DNA of 27,662 bases, from positions 1 through 27,662 of the IMG/VR virus record IMGVR_UViG_3300009034_000178; one strand, 5' to 3'. The notes below the pieces were generated by a model. That model saw only the letters and a list, made by a program, of their open reading frames with translations. It made no database searches and was not told the origin of the DNA. The DNA is from a virus. The first letter of the stretch is position 1, and every line of letters begins with the position of its first letter. This document shows, in pieces, positions 19,983 to 27,406 of the stretch. A program made the translations under genes and the position numbers.

Positions 19983-20468
19983 ATGAACGATCGAAAAAAT
20001 CTATTACTAATGCTACTATGTCTCGTTTGTTTAGCAGGAATCTCCTGCGGAGGATTCATCGACCGCCTCACCCCATGCGAGATCACGGTGCAATCTACTG
20101 ATTATGCCGAAGCAGAATTCCCTCCGTTGGGGATTATGACACTTTATGAAGCCCGACAGATTAAAGACCGTATTAAGATTAAACACCGAGTGACTCAAAC
20201 CAGTCTGAAAAGATTAGCCGAAGACGATAAGACAAAGAACGATGATGCACTCGGGTTTATAATTGATAATATTGCAGCGTCAGAAAAAGTTCAAAGCGTT
20301 GTTGTTGGCAGTCTTGAAAATCCAATGAGTCTAATGGGATTGCTTGGTATATCTGGTTTGACATTTGTAGCTGGTAGTGCCCGAAAACGTAAAAATGATA
20401 AATCACCAGACGAAGTAAACGAAATTGTAGCGAAGGCTAAAGCGTCGGCTATGAAGGAGAAATCGTAA
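19983..20468 (+). CDS. Exported or membrane phage protein (GFIDRLTPC type)
   Basis: 161 aa. A hydrophobic N-terminus (NLLLMLLCLVCLAGISCGG) is a signal peptide or lipoprotein signal with imperfect lipobox (Cys at 22 preceded by GIS). GGFIDRLTPCEI and SLENPMSLMGLLGISGLTFV near the C-terminus give a second membrane segment followed by a Lys/Arg-rich tail. The start and the GFIDRLTPC motif match a phage family I recognise without known function. It may sit in the inner membrane with its middle outside. A spanin-like role is possible but not supported by motif. GAAGGAG precedes it. Confidence 0.65.
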   Translation: MNDRKNLLLMLLCLVCLAGISCGGFIDRLTPCEITVQSTDYAEAEFPPLGIMTLYEARQIKDRIKIKHRVTQTSLKRLAEDDKTKNDDALGFIIDNIAASEKVQSVVVGSLENPMSLMGLLGISGLTFVAGSARKRKNDKSPDEVNEIVAKAKASAMKEKS

Positions 20469-20749
20469 TGACTAAGAATGAACAAAAAATAGCAATGTTA
20501 ATTCAGAGACAACAGGAACATGATGTAGAATTAAAACGGTTAAAAGGAAAACTTTTAGCTGTAGAACGGGAATTTGGACGGTATGAAGCTGAATATAGAG
20601 CATATTTGAAGAAACAACACCGTATCGCTGATTGGTTTGAATCCTTGTATATAAAAATAACGCGGAAGAAGCCAAGAACCAAAAGAGAGATAACACGTAA
20701 AGTACAAAAGAGAATGGCAAGAATTTTCTATAAAGGGGGGCGGGCGTAA
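20468..20749 (+). CDS. Basic coiled-coil protein
   Basis: 93 aa. Residues 1-45 form a charged coiled coil (QRQQEHDVELKRLKGKLLAV and on), and the last 30 residues are very basic (KITRKKPRTKREITRKVQKR). It overlaps the previous stop and the next start by TAATG. The basic end suggests nucleic-acid or membrane contact. It follows the membrane protein at 19983, with which it could pair, but no motif proves it. Confidence 0.6.
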   Translation: MTKNEQKIAMLIQRQQEHDVELKRLKGKLLAVEREFGRYEAEYRAYLKKQHRIADWFESLYIKITRKKPRTKREITRKVQKRMARIFYKGGRA

Positions 20750-20961
20750 TGTCTAATGAAGAAGATTTGGATTTGGTACAAACAGCGTTATGTCACTTAT
20801 ATACTCCTTATGCTCGACTTAATGAAACGAGTGGTGTTATCGGAATATTCATTGGAAATGAATTTAAGGGTACTGTAACGTTTGAAGAACTTCATAAAAC
20901 AAGGCATTCGCCAGGAAAATTTATTGAATTTATTAAGAGTAAAGTGGAGAAAACAAAATGA
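20749..20961 (+). CDS. Small hypothetical protein
   Basis: 70 aa. Helical start (DLDLVQTALCHLYTPYARL), a small beta hairpin (SGVIGIFIGNEFKGTVTF) and a helical basic end. No family recognised with certainty. It is joined to both neighbours by TAATG and ATGA overlaps. Confidence 0.6.
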   Translation: MSNEEDLDLVQTALCHLYTPYARLNETSGVIGIFIGNEFKGTVTFEELHKTRHSPGKFIEFIKSKVEKTK

Positions 20962-21062
20962 GCAATTTGAAAGAATTTGATATTAGCAAAGAATTATGGC
21001 GAGAATATGATTTTTTCGGTGGTGTAAAAACTCCTGATGGAGAACCTTCGGTTAATTTCTAA
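20958..21062 (+). pseudogene. Truncated relative of the DWREYRF protein
   Basis: 34 aa: MSNLKEFDISKELWREYDFF and a GG that matches the WREYRFPGG of the protein at 19399, after which it stops early. The family is usually two to three times longer. Still, the start is coupled (ATGA) and the TAA overlaps the next ATG (TAATG), so translation is maintained and may serve coupling. A natural short form cannot be excluded. Confidence 0.5.
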
Positions 21063-21430
21063 TGCAGCACTTCCGCTCAAAATCCGATATTATAAGATGG
21101 CTCGAAAAACACTGTCCAAGGAAATCTATTGTTCGTTCCCTGAACAATGTCGAGTTGCTTGGTGGCTTCGACCCAATCCCGCCGACAACTCGGCCTGGGT
21201 GGATAGTACGAGTGACCTCTATATTCGATGAAAAACGAAAATGGATTGTGGCTATTATCCCGCATAAAGGTACGCCCACCTGTGGAATCAGGATACTGAA
21301 TAAAGTGCCTTGGAAATATTGGACGGGTTGCCGGTACCCTGAAGTGCTTGCCAGAACAATGGGTTATGATTATATTTATAGTGGTGATAAACCTTGGTTA
21401 TATGCAGCATTAAAGGAGAAGAGTAAATGA
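21062..21430 (+). CDS. Conserved phage hypothetical protein
   Basis: 122 aa. The centre PGWIVRVTSIF, KWIVAIIPH and KVPWKYWTG is strand-rich and matches a family common in phages (PGW.vrv...W.v......i.W.yW). No enzyme motif is seen. The ATG follows the truncated paralogue by TAATG, and the end carries AAAGGAG for the gene at 21427, which overlaps it by ATGA. Function unknown. Confidence 0.65.
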   Translation: MQHFRSKSDIIRWLEKHCPRKSIVRSLNNVELLGGFDPIPPTTRPGWIVRVTSIFDEKRKWIVAIIPHKGTPTCGIRILNKVPWKYWTGCRYPEVLARTMGYDYIYSGDKPWLYAALKEKSK

Positions 21431-21654
21431 AGGCATTTGAAAAGTGGTGGAAAGATTATTTGACTAAAGCATCAATAGATAAATGGCATGAATTGATGTT
21501 GAAACAAATGAAACCATTATATAAATTTATATGGAAAGCAGCGTTGGAGTGGATATTTATGCAAAGAACAAAAATTTTGGAAAAAGATGGTTCAACAATA
21601 ACAACTAACTGTATAAACGCAGATATAATAGAAAATGAATTGGAGAACGAATGA
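21427..21654 (+). CDS. Small helical protein, FEKWW type
   Basis: 75 aa. It opens MKAFEKWWKDYLTKA and has FIWKAALEWIF in the middle, ending IIENELENE. The pattern (aFEkWw ... yk.aWkAALeW... i..EL) is that of a common phage helical protein. The gene at 21651 has the same outline (EFEKWF, GWGAALEQLY, IKSEL), so the two look like diverged tandem copies. It is joined to its neighbours by ATGA overlaps. Confidence 0.7.
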   Translation: MKAFEKWWKDYLTKASIDKWHELMLKQMKPLYKFIWKAALEWIFMQRTKILEKDGSTITTNCINADIIENELENE

Positions 21655-21869
21655 AAGAATTTGAGAAGTGGTTTGCTGAGAATGTAGCAAACAAACCACC
21701 AATATTAAGTAGTGAGATAGAAAAGAAAAGCTTTAAGGTGCCAAATAGTACATACTTTCACTATAAAAATGGATGGGGAGCGGCGTTGGAACAGTTGTAT
21801 GAAAATATAGATTTTGCAGATTCACCTGAAAGTATACGAGCTAAAATTAAATCTGAATTAGGAGATTAA
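21651..21869 (+). CDS. Small helical protein, FEKWF type
   Basis: 72 aa: MKEFEKWFAENVANKP, then YKNGWGAALEQLYENI and a closing IRAKIKSELGD. Relative of the product of the preceding gene. Its last codons (TTA GGA GAT TAA) contain the GGAG ribosome site for the unusual ORF at 21872. Function unknown. Confidence 0.7.
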   Translation: MKEFEKWFAENVANKPPILSSEIEKKSFKVPNSTYFHYKNGWGAALEQLYENIDFADSPESIRAKIKSELGD

Positions 21870-21871
21870 TC

Positions 21872-22165
21872 ATCATACACCCAATTATCTATAAAGAAAG
21901 CAGCAACACGCTCACTATAAAAGACGACAACTTAAAACGATTAAAGAAGAAACCCAAACAGATACTCTGGGTTAAGGATGGGATTTATGGAATAATCCCT
22001 ATCGAGGCGGTGAAAAATGCTTTGGATGTTAAAGCATTATACGATATAGTTGCTCCAGATTCGTATAAACCTGGAAACAGTATAGAGTTCCAATGGAACG
22101 AAACGGTCGAGATTCCTCAGTCGACTGGACGGGCGATGGAAGAATCAAATGGAGAGAAGAAATGA
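21872..22165 (+). CDS. ORF with no standard start codon (ATC proposed)
   Basis: A 97-codon open frame encodes a well-mixed protein: HPIIYKESSNTLTIKDD, KQILWVKDGIYGIIPIEAV, ALYDIVAPDSYK, then FQWNETVEIP. No ATG, GTG or TTG exists in frame near its start; ATC at 21869 and 21872 and ATA at 21875 are the only candidates. GGAG at 21861-21864 lies 7 bases before ATC 21872. Its TGA overlaps the next ATG (ATGA at 22162), and the GGAG of that gene lies within it, all signs of a working gene. GTG 22010 would give only 51 residues. ATC may be a rare start codon, or an ATG may have mutated or been misread. Confidence 0.6.
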   Translation: MIHPIIYKESSNTLTIKDDNLKRLKKKPKQILWVKDGIYGIIPIEAVKNALDVKALYDIVAPDSYKPGNSIEFQWNETVEIPQSTGRAMEESNGEKK

Positions 22166-22353
22166 AAATCGAAATATTATTTCATACGACCTCAACACCA
22201 AAAAAATGTAAGAATGTGATAGCTGTTTATACTAAAGGTACTTTACTGTGTGTCCAATATAAAGATGGGTTAATTATAAAATACCCACTTTGTAATATTT
22301 TTAGTATCGCTGGTTATCATAAGTCGCATTTAGGGAGTACTAATGCCATATAA
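22162..22353 (+). CDS. Small beta-rich protein
   Basis: 63 aa from ATG 22162, with GGAG 7 bases upstream and a 4-base overlap with the preceding frame; the longer frame from 22093 is rejected. It reads MKIEILFHTTSTPKKCKNVI, then AVYTKGTLLCVQYKDGLII and KYPLCNIFSI, a compact run of strands. No motif recognised. It overlaps the start of the next gene by 11 bases. Confidence 0.6.
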   Translation: MKIEILFHTTSTPKKCKNVIAVYTKGTLLCVQYKDGLIIKYPLCNIFSIAGYHKSHLGSTNAI

Positions 22354-22849
22354 AAAAGTAGTGGCCATGCTGGATTCAAATGTTCGGATTCTTTGTATAA
22401 GACCCTATCCTAATCATAATAAGGGTTGTCCTAATTTTGGAAAAAAAGATGGATGTCCCCCACAAGCTCTTTTGGCAACTGAAATCTTAGATACCGCGAA
22501 GCCAATTTACGCCATTTGGAATGTTTTTAATCTGGCTGACCACGTTGCCCGAATGAAAAATGCTCATCCAAATTGGACATGGCGACAATTAGTATGTTGT
22601 TTGTATTGGCAACCTAAAGCCCGTAAGCAATTAAAAGTCGAAATTATGAAATTCAAAAAAGAAGTGCCGGGTCAAATTATTCTCAAATGCCCAGAAGCTA
22701 ATGGTTTTAATATTACAGATACAATGAAGTCTATCAATGAATATTTGGAGTGGCCCCCACAGAGGATTACTTATCAAGTTGTTTTAGCCGGGACAAAGGT
22801 TAATAAAATTATTTCACCAACAGAGCAATCACCAATCCACCAACAGTAG
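22343..22849 (+). CDS. Predicted metal-binding protein (DUF2284-like)
   Basis: 168 aa. NVRILCIRPYPNHNKGCPNF followed by GKKDGCPP recalls the Cys-rich core of DUF2284-type metal-binding proteins (C...C..CPP). The central WTWRQLVCCLYWQPKARKQL and later CPEANGFNITDTMKSI are typical of the phage branch of this family. It likely binds a metal or Fe-S centre; the reaction is unknown. It ends the plus-strand cluster and its last 41 bases overlap the end of the minus-strand gene at 22809. Confidence 0.7.
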   Translation: MPYKKVVAMLDSNVRILCIRPYPNHNKGCPNFGKKDGCPPQALLATEILDTAKPIYAIWNVFNLADHVARMKNAHPNWTWRQLVCCLYWQPKARKQLKVEIMKFKKEVPGQIILKCPEANGFNITDTMKSINEYLEWPPQRITYQVVLAGTKVNKIISPTEQSPIHQQ

Positions 22850-23006
22850 TTCCGATGATTCCAAATAAAACAAGATAAATCTTCCATCGACGATCATCTT
22901 GTTTTTCGTGGTGGGTCAAATGATTTGTAAGTAAATTCTTTATCGAGCGTGTCTCGCCGATATTAAAGAGAACCAATTCGCGGGTATCCATATCTTCTGT
23001 CTTCAT
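22809..23006 (-). CDS. Holin-like (XhlA-type) small membrane protein
   Basis: 65 aa. A polar, coiled-coil-like N-terminal part (RSIKNLLTNHLTHHEKQDDR) is followed by one C-terminal membrane helix at about 44-64 (YLVLFGIIGTTVGGLVIALL) and a final Lys. This is the outline of XhlA-type holin-associated proteins, which help phages lyse cells; other one-helix virion or lysis factors are possible. It is the last gene of the minus-strand block. Its ATG overlaps the stop of the large protein (TAATG), with AAGGAG upstream. Its end overlaps the convergent plus-strand gene by 41 bases. Confidence 0.6.
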   Translation of the reverse strand: MKTEDMDTRELVLFNIGETRSIKNLLTNHLTHHEKQDDRRWKIYLVLFGIIGTTVGGLVIALLVK

Positions 23007-26000
23007 TATTTTGGTCTCCTTCTTGGCGGTGCTGGGGTACGCCGTCTCGTTGGTGTTTTCTTAGGTCTTTTACCTTGATCAAGTGCCCATTGACTCCATA
23101 TCAAACGGCGTGGATCTCTGGTATCGCCAGTAGCCAGATCAATTGCTCCTGTAAATGTGCGGCTCATTTGGGCAGTTGGTACTTTGCCTGTTAAAGCACC
23201 AATAGTTTTTGCAGAACTATTAATTGCCTTTCCTATGTCCCCTCTTGCAAAAGCCTTTAGAGTTTTGATAGCTTCTTCCGGTGCCGCTTCTATAATCGAA
23301 GTTGAGTTTCCCCAACCAAGAATGGCTCTATTTATAATCCTGCCTAATAACATAATTGTAGCAATAGGATAGGTTACGAGGTCAACAGTAAGTTGTTTCC
23401 AGGATTTTGGTAATCCGCCTCGACCAATCATACCAAAAGCAATAGCCGGTAAGACATAAGAAAACATTATTTTATAGGCTACTTCAGCACTACTTATTTC
23501 TTTTTTAGCCTTTGCCCCGATTATATCATGGGTATAAAAATTCCAATTATTATTTACCTGATTTTTGAATGTACTAATAATTTTAGCTAATGTGCCACCA
23601 CGAAAAAACTGCGGTAAATCTTTTGGATTTGCCATAGGCTGTGTTCGGGCAACCCACTTATCAGCATATTCTATAGCAGTTTCTTCATCTTTATTCTGTT
23701 GGATAGCTGTATCATATAATGACTTCCATGCCACTACTACTGTATGTTGGTCCATCCATTTAATCCAAGCAGTAGCTTTTTTATCAAATGGATCTTTGCC
23801 TTTTACTCTTTTGGCTATAGTGGACCTATCCCACTTCTGTCTAAGATCTCTTTCATAATCTCTTGTTCGCACTAAAGCAGATTTAGAATGGACTTCATCT
23901 TTCAATTTAGAAAAATTCTTTGTGGTTTTAGCTAAATTAACAGGAGCGTACTTTAGCATTAAAGGATTAACAGCTACAGCATTGCTAAGCGATAGAGCCT
24001 GTCGCATAGAAGATGGTATATTCCAACCAATAGCGTATACTATGGAATTACGCCGCAATATTCTTGCTGTTTTAGCAAATAGACCACTTTCAATCGGTGA
24101 ATATCCCTTAATAGTATCACGTAACCAAGTATTCAATAATTTTGAACCGTGCCCATAAGTAGCATCATTAAGACTGTCTTTGAATTTTTGATTACGAAAA
24201 ACAGTTCCTACTTTTTTAGCTACCGGAGCCATAGCTTTGAATCGTTCTATTCGTCTAATGTTATTTAAGTACATTAGTGAAGCACTTAATTCTATTTTCC
24301 CAATAGCACGTTTTTTACGTTGTTCTAAAAAACCTTGTTCGGGTTTGAATGATTCTTTAGTAAAATTTTCAACAAGCATGTCAGTAAAGTTAACTTGTTC
24401 AAGCGGATCTACATTAGATAATATAATAGGTGCATAATTTAATTCTTTAACAAGTTCTTCTGTGTCTATACCGGCTCGCTCTGCGGCAGCCACAATAGTA
24501 GGCCATTGTGATTCATATTGTTCTGCCATCCAACTACTAAGCATTCGCTCAGTTTGACTTAGATTATTAGTTATATCAATTATCACGGCATCGGAAATCT
24601 TCATGCCTTCATTAAGGTATCTTTTACCATTTTCATTTTGAGATAATAAGTATACACCTATCTGTTCATCGCGTGTTAATTTAACGCCCGGGGCTATTTC
24701 TTCTACTTTACCAAGTAGTAAAGCTGGATCAATCATATTATCATCTAACAGTCGTGTGTATTCTTCTACACCAGCAGTTGTGTTTAATACAGCGATTTCA
24801 TCAGCAGTTTTAACTGGTTTCCATACATTCTCACGTAATACACCATCTTCTTCACCATCAAGCGATTCTATGAAACGCTCTGGTCGTTGCAGAACATGAT
24901 ATGCCTCTGTCGCCCAAGATTTAATATCAGTTACCATTTTAGAAATTTTACTCTGGTGAAGTTCTTCAGTAGGTGTTAGTTCTTCTTTTTTCTTGCTTAT
25001 TTCCTGTAATCGCTCAACAGCACGATCTATAACTGGGGCTTCAACTTCAATTCCAGATTGCTCAGCAAGTCCTTCAAGGTGAGCTACAAACAATTCCTGT
25101 TCTTCAGGAGTCATCTCTTTCATTGATCGCTTACCAACCGTCTCTTTCATTAGATCTCTACGCGATTCTTCGTCTAATCCAAAAGATTCAGGTAAAGCGT
25201 GACCACGCCATAAAAGTTCTTTTTTACTTCTTGGTTCAGCACGTAATCTAATACGTGGTTTGTCTTCTCCTTCTGGTGTTAAAGCCTGAATTACTTCTTC
25301 TGCTGATGGTTCAGATGTAGGTATTTCTTGAATAGCACTTACACCTAATTCTGAGACTGGCATTAATTCTTCACCGATTCCACCTTCAGCGGTTCGCTCA
25401 TATACACGACCTTCTTGTTCTATAGTGCCAGCACCAGCACCTATATCAGCCGGTGTTTCTACTACGATTCGACCTTCTTTAGTTTGATAAACATTAGAAC
25501 CTGGAGGAATATCCGTTGGAACCTGGGGTTCCGTTCCAGCTTCTTCTGTTATTAGTTTACCAGCACGATATATATTTGCTGTAGATATAGGAGCGTCTAT
25601 AAGACCACCGAGAATAGTACCCATCACAGCACTATCGGTTAATCGTTCTGCAACAGCATTATAATCAACAGAACCATCTTCCTTTCGAGGCACATCACCA
25701 CCGACAATCATAGATATAGCTTCTTGTGGTAATTCTTCCAATAGCCCCTCTTTTATGGCGTTTTTGAGAACATTGCGAGAAAATGTCTTTGCTTTACCTA
25801 ATTTTGTTGCTATCGTTTTTGCGGCAGCCTTTTTATTCTTGAAATATTTACCACCACTACCACCAGCTATCTCGATGCCACCATTTATGATGCCGACCGC
25901 GATACCTCTCATCCTTGCCGAGGCTTCCGGTTCTCCTCTATCTAAAGCAGTCTGATAAGCGTTGTTCCCCTCAACAGCATAAGCAGTTAAAAATCCTGCT

Positions 26001-26248
26001 ATTGATGACGGTATAGTAGCACCGCCAGTTAGAGCAGCAGGAGCTAAAGCTGTCCCAAGAAATGGTCCAGTTTCTATAGCACCACCAAAATATTTATCAA
26101 AAGCGTTTTCTATAACAGGTTGCATTTCTGGGCGTTTAAGAGCATTATGATACATTCTTGCGTATTCTGCTGGTTTATCGCCATACTCACCAAGTGTAGC
26201 TATTCGTGATATTTCTTCAGCTAAATGTAAACCACCACCGACAACCAT
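23006..26248 (-). CDS. Large ejection/internal virion-like protein, main part
   Basis: 1080 aa from the first ATG, but the same frame stays open upstream to 26515 and encodes about 89 more natural residues (RFETAKQQYVNTLRNIREG..., KTYRRWERGSA) without any start codon. The true gene very likely begins at 26640 and is broken by a one-base shift (see 26464-26640), for about 1220 aa in all. Hydrophobic Gly/Ala-rich segments lie near residues 57-92 and 115-130, then LLEELPQEAISMIV, a long charged middle, a C-terminal region with two membrane-like stretches (about 920-977) and a Pro/Arg tail. It resembles phage large polyvalent (LPD38-like) and DNA-ejection proteins. It sits with virion-type genes. 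Confidence 0.65.
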   Translation of the reverse strand: MVVGGGLHLAEEISRIATLGEYGDKPAEYARMYHNALKRPEMQPVIENAFDKYFGGAIETGPFLGTALAPAALTGGATIPSSIAGFLTAYAVEGNNAYQTALDRGEPEASARMRGIAVGIINGGIEIAGGSGGKYFKNKKAAAKTIATKLGKAKTFSRNVLKNAIKEGLLEELPQEAISMIVGGDVPRKEDGSVDYNAVAERLTDSAVMGTILGGLIDAPISTANIYRAGKLITEEAGTEPQVPTDIPPGSNVYQTKEGRIVVETPADIGAGAGTIEQEGRVYERTAEGGIGEELMPVSELGVSAIQEIPTSEPSAEEVIQALTPEGEDKPRIRLRAEPRSKKELLWRGHALPESFGLDEESRRDLMKETVGKRSMKEMTPEEQELFVAHLEGLAEQSGIEVEAPVIDRAVERLQEISKKKEELTPTEELHQSKISKMVTDIKSWATEAYHVLQRPERFIESLDGEEDGVLRENVWKPVKTADEIAVLNTTAGVEEYTRLLDDNMIDPALLLGKVEEIAPGVKLTRDEQIGVYLLSQNENGKRYLNEGMKISDAVIIDITNNLSQTERMLSSWMAEQYESQWPTIVAAAERAGIDTEELVKELNYAPIILSNVDPLEQVNFTDMLVENFTKESFKPEQGFLEQRKKRAIGKIELSASLMYLNNIRRIERFKAMAPVAKKVGTVFRNQKFKDSLNDATYGHGSKLLNTWLRDTIKGYSPIESGLFAKTARILRRNSIVYAIGWNIPSSMRQALSLSNAVAVNPLMLKYAPVNLAKTTKNFSKLKDEVHSKSALVRTRDYERDLRQKWDRSTIAKRVKGKDPFDKKATAWIKWMDQHTVVVAWKSLYDTAIQQNKDEETAIEYADKWVARTQPMANPKDLPQFFRGGTLAKIISTFKNQVNNNWNFYTHDIIGAKAKKEISSAEVAYKIMFSYVLPAIAFGMIGRGGLPKSWKQLTVDLVTYPIATIMLLGRIINRAILGWGNSTSIIEAAPEEAIKTLKAFARGDIGKAINSSAKTIGALTGKVPTAQMSRTFTGAIDLATGDTRDPRRLIWSQWALDQGKRPKKTPTRRRTPAPPRRRPK

Positions 26249-26463
26249 AGCAGAACCGCGTTCCCAACGCCTGTATGTCTTTTTAAGAAATTTACCTTTA
26301 AGCTCTTTTGCATCTTCTTGAAATGCTTTATAATCGTGAGGAGCTTGTACTGCTCTTTGAATTTGACCGGCATATCTATCAATCTCTACTTTTGTAACTG
26401 ATTTAGAAGCTATATCTTTCTCTATTTCTGTTCCTGGACCTTCTCGAATATTTCTTAATGTAT

Positions 26464-26640
26464 TTACATATTGCTGTTTAGCAGTTTCAAACCTATTCGT
26501 ACTTCTTTCGCTATCTCACGAGCGGTACGCATTTCTTGACCTATTACTCGTGCCGATTGTATCTGTTTACGTCGTTTAAGTTCTGTCGACGCCGCACGTC
26601 GTCTTATCTCTGCTCGTGCCTGTTCTGCTGTGATGGGCAT
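26464..26640 (-). pseudogene. 5' end of the large virion-like gene, out of frame
   Basis: 58 codons starting MPITAEQARAEIRRRAAS and continuing in a basic coiled-coil manner to EMRTAREIAKE, then changing to an unnatural tail and TAA. The ATG overlaps the stop of the 251-aa gene (TAATG), so this is the true start. The frame that continues the large protein picks up at about 26500 as RSTNRFETAKQQ. Adding one A near 26503-26507 would join the two frames. This could be a deletion, an assembly error or a recoding site; no classical slippery heptamer is seen. Confidence 0.65.
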
Positions 26641-27395
26641 TATCTACCTTCCGCGATTCGTCTTAATTCTTCATCACTTAATTGTGATAAATCTTCTGGT
26701 TCGGGTTCAATAGATCGTTGTTCTCTGGTTTCAATATAGTTTCTAACTTGATCCTTAATGGGGCCACCTATTCTGGGAGATATAGCAGCAGTTCTCATTA
26801 AATCACTGGTTGGACGCTGCAAAAGAACATTCTGTGCCGCTGTTATACGTTTTAGTTCATTGGTTAATGCTCCATATTGTTCAACTTCTTCGAGTCTCGC
26901 TTTACGCCAGGCACCTTGCACAGAACTTTCAGTCGGTTGACCTTCTTTATCGTATCTTATTTTGGTTAGGTCAAAGATTTGAAGCTGTGTTGGTATCGTT
27001 TCTTCCCATCGTTTTGGTTTGTACCAACTTTTGATTTGATGGGCAGGATCAATTCTAAATTGTTTTATATTTCCTTCAAGACGATTGCGATAGACATCAA
27101 GTTCACTATATTGCTTAAACGCAGGATCGGGTCGGTCTAACTTCATTCTGGCCTGATTAAACGCAAGTTTGTATTTAGTCTGTAATTGATTAATACCACG
27201 ATTAAACTGATCTCTGGACATTTTATTTCTGACGAACGCATTGGCCTCAACATTATACTGTTCAGTATAAAACTTCTTTAACCGTGTCTCTTCTGGGCTG
27301 ACTTGCGGCATAACTGCTTGTTCAGGTCGAGTAGGTGCCCTGAACTGTGTAGTCACATCGTCAACAGTAATTGTTCCTGTTCCTCGTACAGCCAT
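26640..27395 (-). CDS. Virion-type protein of unknown function
   Basis: 251 aa, almost fully helical and charged (TRLKKFYTEQYNVEANAFVR, NRGINQLQTKYKLAF) with an acidic end (EPEPEDLSQLSDEELRRIAE). No signal peptide or catalytic motif. AAGGAG lies 7 bases before the ATG. It stands between a Gly-rich structural-type protein and the large ejection-like protein, in the position where phages with internal virion proteins encode smaller core proteins. It may be such a core or a scaffold; the evidence is position and composition. Confidence 0.6.
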   Translation of the reverse strand: MAVRGTGTITVDDVTTQFRAPTRPEQAVMPQVSPEETRLKKFYTEQYNVEANAFVRNKMSRDQFNRGINQLQTKYKLAFNQARMKLDRPDPAFKQYSELDVYRNRLEGNIKQFRIDPAHQIKSWYKPKRWEETIPTQLQIFDLTKIRYDKEGQPTESSVQGAWRKARLEEVEQYGALTNELKRITAAQNVLLQRPTSDLMRTAAISPRIGGPIKDQVRNYIETREQRSIEPEPEDLSQLSDEELRRIAEGR

Positions 27396-27406
27396 TACAG
27401 TTCTCC

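Noticed and set aside
25755-25955. Plus-strand ORFs opposite the large minus-strand gene
   Set aside because: They are shadows of a long, well-formed minus-strand frame and have no ribosome sites.
26464-26515. Programmed -1 frameshift site
   Set aside because: The overlap of frames would permit it, but no X XXY YYZ heptamer or following strong stem was found; kept only as a possibility under the frameshift finding.
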